Below are positions 1 to 9,732 of a stretch of 64,000 nt of DNA, piece after piece. Within the stretch, counting starts at the first letter, position 1, and every line of letters starts with the position of its first letter. Made by a program: the position numbers and the translations under genes. The notes below the pieces were generated by a model, which ran no database searches, was not told the DNA's origin, and saw only the letters and a program-made list of their open reading frames with translations. The stretch is from NCBI GenBank assembly GCA_015499995.1, contig JADNRV010000019.1:310001-374000 (forward strand), in the 5' to 3' direction. This DNA is from Flammula alnicola (Eukaryota > Basidiomycota > Agaricomycetes > Agaricales > Strophariaceae).

Positions 1-234
1 ATCTACCGAGGTGCAGTTTTTTCTTCATGTTGTTTTATAGTCGGAATAGCAACTCACTTATATATCCTTGCTTTTTAGTACTATCAAATTTCGGTTTAGA
101 AAGTGTTACTAGGGACTCTGGAGAGTACGTAGGAGGGCGAGAATGCAGAGTATGTACGGTGAACACTGTATACATAGATACCTGTAATCAATACATATTT
201 CCTCATACCTCCGCCGATATAAGCATACGAGCGC

Positions 235-432
235 AGAAAATTCTGCGAGCAGAATTGTAGCTGGTGTATTAATAGATTACCTACAGCAGGGCACAGAATT
301 CAACGAGAATTCAAGCAGAAAATCGCAGAAAAAATCTGCAGAACGGCCAAAAATGGGGATCTGCTGAGTTTGTCTGGATTCTCAGCGGAGATCTGATATC
401 AGCAGATCAGCTCAGACCCGACTTTCACTGGG
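235..432. repeat. TCTGCAG-rich repeat remnant
   Basis: This stretch is dense in short palindromic GCAGA/TCTGC words, with several gaattc and gatctg motifs. It ends with agacccgactttcactggg. A very similar ending, agacctggttttcactggg, closes another TCTGCAG island at about 28,498-28,516, so both look like ends of the same repeat family. The element abuts the truncated F-box fragment that follows. No coding capacity is seen in bases 1-398. Transposon class unknown. Confidence 0.45.
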
Positions 433-776
433 TCTGACCATTCGAATTCCAGGCGTATGAAAGGAGAGAATGGCTTTACGTTAGCGAGCCACCAGCATAA
501 GAATTCGACGTCTCGCTCCCGGACGCCTTTCTTCAGGATGTCCCACCAAGGTATTTTGCTTGGGATAAGGCATTTATGGTAGATGTGTGCCCAAAGTTGT
601 GGCGTAGTGAGAGCCACAAGTCGCCAACTGGAGCAAACGTGGCAGATGAGCATGGGTGCTCGCGTTGCATCTGGCTGTTTCTGATCCAGGGGTTCTTTTG
701 GGAGGCATTCTAGAAATATATTAAACAATATCTCGTATGGCAGGAGATGAATGCCCGTAAGTCGTGGACGAGACAT
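399..776 (-). pseudogene. F-box protein, truncated N-terminal fragment
   Basis: A 125-aa reading frame with an ATG start resembles the N-terminus of agaricomycete F-box proteins. LLPYEILFNIFLECLP (about residues 11-26) is F-box helix 1. ICHVCSSWRLVALTTPQLW (about 44-62) is the second half of the F-box and its typical extension. The F-box would bind Skp1 in an SCF ubiquitin ligase. The usual 300-450 residue LRR-like C-terminal part is missing. The last roughly 10 residues come from the adjacent TCTGCAG repeat, so the break point is close to base 425. It is probably non-functional. A matching C-terminal piece may be the fragment at 5.8-7.0 kb. Confidence 0.65.
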
Positions 777-2012
777 GTCTGCATTTAAACCCTGTAAACA
801 TCGATTTTTAGTGTTCTTGAGTTACACCAGTCATGAAATGGACAGGCGGACCTTTGTCCGACAAGGATCTTTAACGTGGGGGTAGCTGGGGACACCTGAA
901 GCGCCGTGGGGAATCCAGCTGGATAAATCTTAGCAAAGATTTATCCATGTCTAGATGAGCGTTAAAACGTAGCAGAAACTCCGCGGAAGGTACTGACAAA
1001 CAAATACAAACAATTCTGACCGCAGCCCAACGTTCGCCCCGGGCCCTCCCCAACTCCTCTCACCACATTGTTTGCATCTTACTTGAGAAATGATGGAATA
1101 GAGCCCCTTAAATATTTGTCAATCTCCCTGATGATGCAAGTAATTCGCTCCCCCGACCCGCGCATGGCAACCAGGCTCTCACCAGACACCAGACCTGGCT
1201 ATCGAACGGAGCTCCCCCGACAAATTCGTATTCTTAGCTCACAATCTGCATCATGATGAGCCAAGGCTCTCCCTTGAATAGTTGCCTTGGAAGCATGGAA
1301 CCTCGTTACTCAGTGCTCAGTGCTCAGTCGTCGTTTGGGTCTCAATAAATGGCTCGGGCAATAGTAAGTCCGTATAATTCTCATCGCCACCTGCATCATC
1401 TCACTTGATGTCGCAAGGACACTCAGTACTCAGTAGCCAACTTCCCAAAACAACTTCCAATAATTTCCTATGGGTCGGCCAGACTCGTTCCGTCACCAAG
1501 TCGTTGACTCTACGCCCTTCCAAGTTGGTTATTATGCGCAATGTCTTGGTCATATGCCCTTCATCCATGCGAGATCTCGAACAGTCACCAGGATTTGGGA
1601 GAATCATTGGTAAGTGTTTCATTTCCGCACACTCTAACCGCCGATGAAGTCAGAAATCAGACGGTTGCCGATCATATTTGCTGGAAACGGCCTGTTGAGC
1701 TCGCCGCTATCTTGAAGGTCGGTCGGAACGCAGTTGAATAACATCAGTTCACCTCGACAACCCGATGCTTTTTCAGTGAGATAGGTAGTCGATTGACGAG
1801 GAACAGCATACGATGTTCTGGATAAGAGTGGGATGAGCGATAGGCACTCTCTCTCTCGTTTTTTGTGCTTGATCCAAAAGATAGGTGAAATTCATCGAAA
1901 CTCCGGGAGAACCCACCACGGAATATATCGTACGTTCCGATATGTCCACAATGCAATCTTTAACTCACATCACCTTTTAACAGACTTGATAACGAGGCGA
2001 CTCTTCCAAAAC
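777..2012. other. No supported gene
   Basis: Only short overlapping frames on both strands. There is a small tandem of the word cagtgctcagt near 1,311-1,330. Nothing recognisable as protein or RNA. The upstream exons of the next gene may begin within the last few hundred bases. Confidence 0.4.
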
Positions 2013-3414
2013 ATGTCTTTCGTCAATGACATTACTATACCCACCATGCTTGAGCCCTGTCTGACAGCGAATAGCTCTCAGTTGGAAACTGCTGAGCCCG
2101 GTGCCCTCATTTCAACAAGCTTGCAAGCAAGAACCCTGCAAACTACGTCTCTAGTTGAGAGCAGGCTCTACCTATCTCCTCGCAACTTTCACTTATGTCG
2201 AACAGCCACAGATACCTCAAGCATTTAAGGTTCCTGGGACACTGGGAACCATGTTGTCAATACCGCCAGGAGTGTCTATATCAAATTCTGCGAGTTTTCG
2301 TGTCATATAGCACTGTTGTATAATCAGCTAATCCTTTGTATGGGCGATTGTACAGGAGTCGGTAATCATGCCTTCACTCAATTTTAGGGATAGGAATGCG
2401 GAGATTACAACTGTGCAATTTACCACCACAGTGAGAGCTGTATTTCCATGCCACATAGTTACGACGTGTGGTAAATTTTCAACGTTTTATTCTAGATCAT
2501 TTTGACCATCTCCCAACCCGGTTTCGCGGGCGATGCACAGCATGTACCCAAATCGCAGACCTCTCAGTCTCGTACATCGCAATTGACACCTTTAGTGAGC
2601 GTGCCTCTCTACCTTGCTCTCAGATTGGAATCAGACTGATATCTTGGGTTACAGGTCACCACGTTAGGCCTTGCTCAAATTATCCCTCCTAGCTCTGTCG
2701 CCTCCGGCGTCGTAGTGATGCTATCATCTGCAACTACCGCCATTAGTGACCCCGAAGGAACTGCGGATGGCATATCACAACATATGCCGCAGGCTTCTTC
2801 AGTAGTCTCGATATCAACAACGCCGCCGCTGCAACAGACTGGAGGCGCGTCGATAACACCGGTCAGTGACTGTCGTATACATGGACTCAAGGATTCTTCA
2901 CGAGTACATACAGTTACAACCTACTTTCTGGGGACCTGGACCTGTGTCGAGACCTGGACCTGTGTCGATATATCCAATGACCTCGTCCGTTCTCCCTGGA
3001 ATCAGTGTGTCCGCTCAGAATTCCAGGTCAAGTATCACGATTACGGGCACGACAGGCGGTAGAGCAGATAATACCGCCTCTTCAACGAGGTGAATTCCGT
3101 CTATGTCATATACCTATGAGCCTCATGACTAAGCAAATTAATATTTCTCTCCAATTAGTACAGGTCAAGCCGTAACTTCTGGAAAATCTACCTCTGCTCG
3201 TGTCCTCCCAATTGCGTTGACAGCAGCGGTCGTAGCCCTCTATTTCCTCGCTGCATTACTATTGTTCCTGTTGCATTGCCGGCGAAGGCGTAGAAGAGAC
3301 GGCGTAACAAGGCGAGGTGGGATAGGTCTGTGGGGAACCAGAGCGCTTGCACGACGGCAAAGTATCCTTCCGATCGTGGAGGAAAGGTCACGCTTTTCAT
3401 TCGGCACAGTATAA
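2013..3414 (+). CDS. Single-pass membrane protein, Ser/Thr-rich ectodomain (multi-exon)
   Basis: The 3' exons can be joined in frame: about 2,155 onward (STYLLATFTYVEQPQIPQAF), 2,496-2,594, 2,655-2,861, 2,914-3,089 and 3,159-3,414. Introns 2,595-2,654, 2,862-2,913 and 3,090-3,158 are all GT-AG with matching phases. The encoded chain is rich in Ser, Thr, Val and Pro. It is followed by one clear membrane helix (LTAAVVALYFLAALLLFLLH) and a basic stop-transfer run CRRRRRRD, then a cytosolic tail of about 35 residues. This is the common agaricomycete layout of a presumed cell-surface protein with an O-glycosylated ectodomain. Function unknown. The first exons and the start codon (2,013 is only the nearest reasonable ATG) are uncertain. 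A protein of the same design lies at 7.1-7.7 kb. Confidence 0.5.
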
Positions 3415-3524
3415 CCTAGGAAGCGAGAAGTACTATGAAGGGAGAAACCATAACTTGGAATGTTTACCTGTGTAATTTTCTGATTCTTCGTTCTCTCCCC
3501 AAACAGTGCTCCCTAAGCAAAGTA

Positions 3525-4360
3525 AAGTCAAATGATCACTGGTGAACAGAGCCAAATATAGCTCACACTCGGGCCCAGCTTCCTTCACGACCATTTCTTC
3601 CTCGAATTGATTTTGAAAATCAGAAAATGGAGCGGGTCATAGGACATCCATAGCGTAAGCGATAGTATTTATGAGCCAGCAAACGGCGGCACGGGCGCTC
3701 AACGCGCCACGATGCGTGTGAATATTGTATACATTGATCGGCGTCTAAATCGAGGCTCGCTCTGCAGTGGTAGAACCTATGGCGTTCATATTACTGAGGG
3801 TTAATTACATTAATTGCTTTGCATTTTTTCGCGGAAAGGTAGCCGTCAAGTAACATAACGAGGAATAACAATATATGTTACCGAGGAAAGCGGCATTTTA
3901 CGGACAGAAGCGAGTGTAGTCGAGAAATATCGCCGAAGCAAGTATGCATTTTTAGATTAATAAAGACAATTCAGCGATGTCCTTACTAAACTAGAGAGCA
4001 AAATTGAGAAATCTCCTTTTTTTTGTCAAAAAGCCTTTACCCTTCCGGCTTTGGAGTTGTACGTAAATAGTCAGAGTGAATGATAGTCTTACTAAGGGAC
4101 GCAGATATCGACAGCCGATGAATAAGACCAAATATAACTCATGCACCCAGCTTTTTTCACGGAGGTTTCTTACTCGCAAATGCTATTGATTTTAAAAATC
4201 GGAAGGTAGAGCTGGTCATAAGACCGCATGAGCGGTAGCATATGGGTTAAACAACTCCATTGATGTTTATATTCGACATTCAACGTCGGTACATGTGTTT
4301 AAATGGTGTACCCTATGATGATGAGCGTCTATATTTAAACGCTACTCACTTTGCACTACC
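3525..4360. repeat. Diverged direct repeat, two copies
   Basis: About 3,545-3,745 and 4,128-4,345 align by eye. They share aaatata-ctca, cccagctt, a tttctt-ctcg block, attgattttaaaaatc, gagc-ggtcata and a final gcgtcta block. Identity is moderate with small indels. A shorter related piece, including ggcgtctaaa and aaatataactt, occurs near 5,430-5,460. The repeats flank the promoter of the small secreted protein gene. No coding frame is shared. The rest of 3,415-4,650 holds nothing else recognisable. Confidence 0.45.
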
Positions 4361-4656
4361 AACTCCTGTCAGATATCTGTAGCATTGAGATGCATGTGTT
4401 GGCAGTCAATTCCTTGAAAGAAACCCTTTTCTTCATTGTTTTCAGTCGCTCTTCGGAAGAGAGGTTTCCATCAACGAGAATGAAGAAACAACCCACTCAC
4501 TGAGGGTAATGAAAAAATCGCCGGAACGGGTACATATTCTGAATGTATGAATGCCAAGACGACGCTGAGACCGCCATTAGCCGAGTACAGACAGAAAGCT
4601 GTCCTTTCGTGCTGAAAGCCTTTACGCCTTTGCCGCGTTAAACGGGTGCTCTCTGG

Positions 4657-4664
4657 TATAAAAG
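4657..4664 (+). promoter_or_regulatory. TATA box of the small secreted protein gene
   Basis: The sequence ggtataaaag is a good TATA element about 120 bases upstream of the ATG at 4,786. It is followed by a pyrimidine-rich leader (ttttctactctcttctc). The spacing would fit a transcription start near 4,690. Confidence 0.6.
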
Positions 4665-4777
4665 ACAGGCGCACAAACGTCTGTGATCGTCAGAATTATA
4701 ACGAGCTCTCATCGTATGTTTTCTACTCTCTTCTCAATCTCAAAGAAATATCAATAAGCTGACAGAGCATATTTACG

Positions 4778-4789
4778 ATGCCCAGATGA
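4778..4789 (+). promoter_or_regulatory. Four-codon upstream ORF overlapping the start codon
   Basis: An ATG at 4,778 opens atg ccc aga tga. Its stop codon overlaps the ATG of the secreted protein (atga). Such a stop-start overlap could reduce translation or allow termination-reinitiation. Whether the mRNA includes both ATGs is an inference. Confidence 0.4.
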
Positions 4790-5140
4790 TTCTAAACATT
4801 AAATTGCTCCTTGCAGTGCTCTCCGTTGCAGGACTGGCGGCTGCCCAGGCTCAGTGCAACAACGACAACGATTGCCCTGGCAGCGAAGTATGCTGCTCTG
4901 CGAACGTTCGTCTGATTCTTTGTATGTATATGCACATGGACTTATATTTCACCTTAATTAGTTCGGCGAAGGCGGTGAAGCCACTCTCTGCATCTCCCAG
5001 AGCTCTTGTGTTAACGTGGGTTTGAATTACCTGAATACCTTTCATCCAATAACTCGCTCATATTTTGCAAAACCCTTTAGAGCTTATGCTTCGAGTCGTT
5101 CAATGGAAGGAACGCGGAGGGAAGCTGCGATGGCGGTTAA
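4786..5140 (+). CDS. Small secreted 8-cysteine protein with WAP-core-like motif
   Basis: Three exons (4,786-4,905, 4,962-5,015, 5,081-5,140) join in phase 0 through introns of 56 and 65 bp, giving about 77 residues. Residues 1-20 form a signal peptide (LLLAVLSVAGLAAAQA). The mature chain has eight cysteines. It starts with QCNNDNDCPGSEVCC, which matches the C-x5-C-x5-CC core of four-disulphide (whey acidic protein) domains. It ends ESFNGRNAEGSCDGG. Eight cysteines would allow four disulphides. It is not a hydrophobin, because it has only one CC pair. The first donor is gttcgt, which is less usual. A TATA box and a short uORF precede it. The likely place is the extracellular space; role unknown (protease inhibitor-like fold or effector-like secreted protein are possibilities). 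Confidence 0.65.
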
Positions 5141-5788
5141 GCGCTTTATCCATCCGTTGTAAAGGTGGGGTAGCAACTCGAAAATGTAGATATTGATGAA
5201 AGAATTTGTAAATGTAGTAAAGGATGTAAAGTTACGATTTGAATTGGCGTTTTGGCGGTGCATATTATGGTAATTTCAATAAGATTGCGATTACCGGTGG
5301 TTGAGCTCAAGGGTAGTAAATGCTTGATAGTTATTTACATTCACGGCCCGACTCGCGTCAAATAGCGCACAAGTATCTTTGGGGCTCATTAAAATTAAGG
5401 ACTGCGAAAGGCAAGCGTTGACATGGACGCATCGGCGTCTAAACTAAATATAACTTGCGCTTGGTTTCTCTTTCCTCAAAAATTAACATTAACCAGAGTA
5501 TTTAGCAATTTAAAGTTAACGAGGGATGTGGAGTTAATATGTATAGGCGGTCATCTGTAGCGGGATTCAACGACAATCATGGCATCGATATATCTGGCCT
5601 AGATCCCGTGAGCCCACTGCGATCCAGTTGCTTATGTTCTATATCCTGGTAAACAATCGGTTTGCTGAATTTGTGATGCAGTCAGGTTATGGAGAATATC
5701 AATAAACACTGACTGACATAAAGCGCATGTCAATGCTAATGCTAATACCATTTCTCAAGGCTTCACGGCACGGGTAGAAGTGCCATGA
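5141..5788. other. No supported gene
   Basis: AT-rich spacer. It contains a fragment of the 3.5/4.1-kb direct repeat near 5,430-5,460. A block at 5,808-5,822 (atcgccgaaacgggt) resembles 4,515-4,529 (atcgccggaacgggt), so repeat sequence runs into the start of the next reading frame. Confidence 0.4.
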
Positions 5789-6988
5789 GTGTCCGCCGTA
5801 CTAGAGATATCGCCGAAACGGGTATTTTTGGATGAATCCCACTCACTGTGGACAGTATGTCCACCAATCAACCGGTCAGATTCCATCGGGGGTGGTGATT
5901 TACGGGGTTGGCCGGCCTCCTTGGGAGTTGACAATATAGAATCCATCATCCGCATTTTGTCTTCCGCTCGATATCTCGACATCAACAGACTGTGCGCGGC
6001 TGCCCTCCGTGCGTATACCCGTCGACCGGACAAGTGGATCTTGGTGAATTGTCCGAATCTGGAAACTCTCCTCATTCGGGATATCCCATATCATCATCGC
6101 CAGCAAGCTCAAATGCATCTCTCCGAATCGCTGGAAGTTATACTACCCATCAAGCCCATTCAACCTTCAATTCGGAGACTCTTTCTCGATCGATTCAACA
6201 TCTACCTTCCAGATGTAATGGACTTGCTATCATGGTCACGCTTAACCCACCTATGCCTCTCGGAGATCACAATACAAACTGGGACATGGTTTACACTCAT
6301 TCGCGAATGTACGAGCCTCGAGGTGGGGCAGTTCTACCTTCGGATGGATTATGACCAGCACGGCGCTCCCCCACCCCTTGTAACATCGCTTCCACGCCTC
6401 CGCCAACTCCATATGATGTGGCATGGGCATATCGACCATCCACGGATATTCGAAAACCTCCAACTCGCATCATTGGCTTCATTGCGCATCGATACATATT
6501 TGACTATTCCAGGCCTTTATATCCTCCTGCAATCGACTCCGTCACTTAAGGAGCTCCATTTGGGACCGAACACGCCATGGGTCCCGACTTTCAATAGACA
6601 TTTGCGGTTCCCAGGACCAGACGGAGGGGTGGAGCCGCTTTCACTACACGCTCCCCACCTCGAATACCTCCTTATTCAGCTCGATAAGGAGAGCGCCTCT
6701 ACTTACGCCAGCGTCATGCAATGGGTCGAGAAAGTGTTGAAAAGCGGATGGCTTGAGCTCGGCAAAGCAACGAATTGTATCAAACGACTAGAGCTCAGCG
6801 CCGAGAATTTGGGAAGCTTTTGCTGGGATTTGGAGACGTTCGCGGGCGACATACGGCTTTTCAACGTTGAAGGTGTGGATATCGTTGTGAGGGATGCAGG
6901 CGCTCCGATGATATGGGGCACGCGATCTTCCTACGAAAAAGGGCTGGATAGATGTTTCGATAATATGCAGTTCTCATACATTGCCTAG
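5789..6988 (+). pseudogene. F-box/LRR-type protein, C-terminal fragment
   Basis: A 400-codon open frame carries hydrophobic, LRR-like segments of agaricomycete F-box proteins: SIIRILSSARYLDINRLC, CPNLETLLI, LPRLRQLHMMW, LASLASLRIDTYLTI and STPSLKELHLG. No F-box is present and there is no ATG at the frame's 5' end; the first in-frame ATG is about 110 codons in. The first 20 or so codons look like repeat sequence. It therefore looks like the 3' part of a gene whose 5' exon was lost. The complementary N-terminal fragment at 399-776 lies on the opposite strand, so an inversion splitting one gene is possible. Transcription is not ruled out. Confidence 0.6.
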
Positions 6989-7134
6989 AAGATTTTATCT
7001 CCCCTGGTCTGAGAAAACAAACATACTACGACCACTTGAGTATGTATGTATATAATGTCCGACTATATAGAGGTATCACTTTGCGATGAATAATATTATT
7101 TCGACCGACTACGCCCTATAATCACACACCGACC

Positions 7135-7680
7135 TCTTGGATAGGCTTTCCTGTGACGACGGCGGTGCCACTGGGTATTGTTGGAACCGCAGTAATCGAG
7201 CCCAAGGTGGTGCCCAGTTCGCAGGCAGTTTCCAGCACGGTCGAAATCTCTTCGGGTATAAGCAAGGTAAACCAGAACCGGAGCTTATTATGTATCTTTC
7301 GGAGTCTGTTCTAAACGACACTTTTCTAGAGGGAGAACACTCCACGACGAGCACGATAACAAGTGTTTTCTCCAATAAATCAGAGAGCAGCTCAGATTCG
7401 ACGTGAGTCTATCCTTTCAGGATCCAGCTACTCTATTCAATGGATGTTTTCGAAAGGCAGTCAGTCAGTTATCATCACAGTAATAGCCATATCATCGGTG
7501 GTGGTTGCTATTGTCCTTGGGACAATTACCAAGTTCTATTGCTTTCATCGTATAAGAGAGCGCCGTGAAGACGGGAAGCGGCTCGAAAGGGCCGAAAGAG
7601 ACAACTCGAATCTTCGCGTAGTTGAACAGTACCCGAGGCTTCCACTGCTGTTGGAATATGTATTCAACATAGAAATCTGA
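7135..7680 (+). CDS. Single-pass membrane protein, Ser/Thr-rich (5' end uncertain)
   Basis: Exons up to 7,266, 7,332-7,402 and 7,461-7,680 join in frame through GT-AG introns 7,267-7,331 and 7,403-7,460. The product has a V/T/S-rich stretch (VTTAVPLGIVGTAVIEPKVV, then SSTVEISSGISK and GEHSTTSTITS). It then has one membrane helix (VIITVIAISSVVVAIVLGTI) and a basic, charged tail (RIRERREDGKRLERAERD). The order and style match the membrane protein at 2.0-3.4 kb, including VTT-rich sequence soon after an intron. Only about 150 bp separate it from the preceding F-box fragment, so the ectodomain may be truncated. Start codon not identified. Confidence 0.45.
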
Positions 7681-7995
7681 CAGAGTCGATGCAGTAGTGT
7701 TCGACAGGTGTGGGTCGTTGAGATAACGACGTGGGTCACACTGTCAGCACATCTTGATCTGATCTGATCTGATCTAATCTATACGAGAGGAGAGGGAAAA
7801 GGGCCTTAGCCACGAAGAAAAACTGGGAATACAAAGATCAGAGGTCACCGATCAATATTCAATATCATACATCTACAGTACATGTTTTATATCCAGCACT
7901 AGTCATACATCTACATAAATATAAGTAAATCCGTCACCGCGCACCTACAACAAATCGTACACCCAACCATCACCCAACCACCTCACACGCCAACC
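7681..7995. other. Spacer with short TGATC microsatellite
   Basis: Contains the tandem run gatctgatctgatctgatct near 7,754-7,773 and otherwise A/T-rich sequence. The membrane protein (plus strand) and F-box gene (minus strand) converge here, so 3' UTRs are expected. Confidence 0.5.
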
Positions 7996-9732
7996 TCACA
8001 TGTTCCACCACCGCACCGGCGCCCCTTCGCCCGTGCCCCCACCTTCTACCCTCACGCCCAGCTTCGCCATCTCCCCCTTTTTTTCTTCCAACACAACACA
8101 ACACGACCCGAAATACACATCGCGGATCGACACGCCCTGCGCTTTGCGCCAGCGCAGGAACGCGACGAGGGCGAGGTACGACTGGCCCCACATCGCGCGC
8201 TCGTCTGTGAAGGTGAGGGTTTTTAGAGACGGAAGCGGGAGCGGTAGAGGCGCCGAGTGGTCTTCCGTATGCGATGAAGGTGAATGTGAAGGTGAACTGG
8301 GCGCCTGAAGCAAAGGCAATAAAGCCTTCGTCATAGCCCCCGAGAGCCTGACCAGCCGCTCCACTCTCTCCGCCCTCCGCAGCACGGGCAGTAGCGCGTC
8401 GGCAGGGACGTAGGGCATGTTCATCTCCAGCGCCGTCACCCTGGATATTGTACCTCCTAGCGCAGCCATGGCAGAGGGAAAGAGAGTGTCCCAATGATGC
8501 CGATCCGCATCGGCGAGATGCAGGTTGACGTATATCGAGAACGGATTTGGGGCAGCATGGTGGCTTCCGTATGTATGAGAACGAAAATCGGGAGCCGGTT
8601 GAGAGTGTATGTACACGTCCTTATCTCTCGCAGCGAGCGTCAACGTACATCCATCATCGTCCTCGTCGTCAGGCTCGAGATCCAAATTCATATTGTCATT
8701 GAGGTACGCCCCACGGCCACGCACACCAACCCCGCGCTCGAACACCTGCATGACCTCATCTAGCGCCCTCCCCGGCCGGGCATCGGCACAGAGCAACGAC
8801 CACTTCGGGCGCGGCGGCATCGGAAGGTGCGCCAGCATCATCCCGATGTCATCGGTTGCGGCGTCCAGCTGGAGGATGCTGATCATAGGCAGCCGGTCGT
8901 CGATGTCGGGGTCGGTAGAAAGACCCTCGCGCCTTGTTGGGCCAGAAGAGATCATCGCACCCTCGAGGAAGAGCTCCGTGAGAGAGGGCATGAGGGTGAG
9001 GTAGTACAGCCACTGCTCCGGCGACGGTGCATTTTCGAGGTGCAGATCCGCCACGTGCAGCGATGTCAGCGCACGCAGGACAGGTGCGCGGAAGTCGACC
9101 ATACATTCCGCCATCTCCAGGCGGCGTAGCTTCGGTGCATACCCTGCGAAGAGCGACGCAGGCAGCGGCGTCGGTATGGGATTAGTAGGTGTAAGGGTAC
9201 GGGAGCGGGCGATACGGAGCGTCTCGATATTCGGCGCGGGGCTTTCGAGTCCCTGGAGAAGGTCGTTCCAATACGCCTCCGGGCACACGATAGAGTAGGA
9301 CTGGAACCTGTCGATATAATCCTGCTGGGCAGACAGCCTGCGTGGATCTCGTTGTCGGGCAGCGCTGAACTGGAATGTGAGGTGGAATGGTAGAGGGTGC
9401 GAGCGCCGCAGCATCTCGTCGTTCCACTCCAACGAGCGCCGCTCGAAGTCGATGAGCTGCGTCCAGAGGGGTTTGGTGGCGAGGGCGACGGTACGCCAGT
9501 CATGGCATGTTTGGGAGTAGGAGATGATGGTGCGCCGGACGGAGCGGGAGTTGTGCTCGAGTGATGCGCCGAGGAGGAAAATGTATTCAACGACGTCATG
9601 GCATAGCTGGAGCACGGGCCGGAGACGATTCTGTCTCCTGAGTCTGACAACGTCCTTTGTTACTTGGATGGAGGACTTTGGCCTCGATGCGATAGTCGAG
9701 TGGATAGGTGTCGGAAGAAGTATAGCGGGCAT
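7996..9732 (-). CDS. F-box protein, intact single-exon
   Basis: Uninterrupted 578-residue frame with an ATG start. Residues about 37-100 carry the agaricomycete F-box signature: RPVLQLCHDVVEYIFLLGA, then SQTCHDWRTVALATKPLWTQ and WNDEMLRRSHPLPFHL. The rest is a chain of LRR-like repeats (for example LESPAPNIETLRIARSR, YAPKLRRLEMAECMVDF, LMPSLTELFLEGAMI), with an acidic patch near residue 352 (EPDDEDDDG). It would act as a substrate adaptor of an SCF ubiquitin ligase. Substrate unknown. It is the longest F-box gene in the window and the only one without introns. Base composition is visibly more GC-rich than the flanking spacers, as expected for real coding sequence. Confidence 0.8.
   Translation of the reverse strand: MPAILLPTPIHSTIASRPKSSIQVTKDVVRLRRQNRLRPVLQLCHDVVEYIFLLGASLEHNSRSVRRTIISYSQTCHDWRTVALATKPLWTQLIDFERRSLEWNDEMLRRSHPLPFHLTFQFSAARQRDPRRLSAQQDYIDRFQSYSIVCPEAYWNDLLQGLESPAPNIETLRIARSRTLTPTNPIPTPLPASLFAGYAPKLRRLEMAECMVDFRAPVLRALTSLHVADLHLENAPSPEQWLYYLTLMPSLTELFLEGAMISSGPTRREGLSTDPDIDDRLPMISILQLDAATDDIGMMLAHLPMPPRPKWSLLCADARPGRALDEVMQVFERGVGVRGRGAYLNDNMNLDLEPDDEDDDGCTLTLAARDKDVYIHSQPAPDFRSHTYGSHHAAPNPFSIYVNLHLADADRHHWDTLFPSAMAALGGTISRVTALEMNMPYVPADALLPVLRRAERVERLVRLSGAMTKALLPLLQAPSSPSHSPSSHTEDHSAPLPLPLPSLKTLTFTDERAMWGQSYLALVAFLRWRKAQGVSIRDVYFGSCCVVLEEKKGEMAKLGVRVEGGGTGEGAPVRWWNM

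Noticed and set aside
1833..2228. 131-codon plus-strand frame
   Set aside because: Its composition is not protein-like upstream of 2,013. Better splice frames for the membrane protein use other phases.
4786..5140. Hydrophobin identity for the 8-cysteine protein
   Set aside because: Hydrophobins have two CC pairs; here only one CC and a C-x5-C-x5-CC start.
8000..9106. Several long frames on both strands over the 8-9.7 kb F-box gene
   Set aside because: They are GC-driven shadows of the 578-residue F-box frame; none has a recognisable motif.
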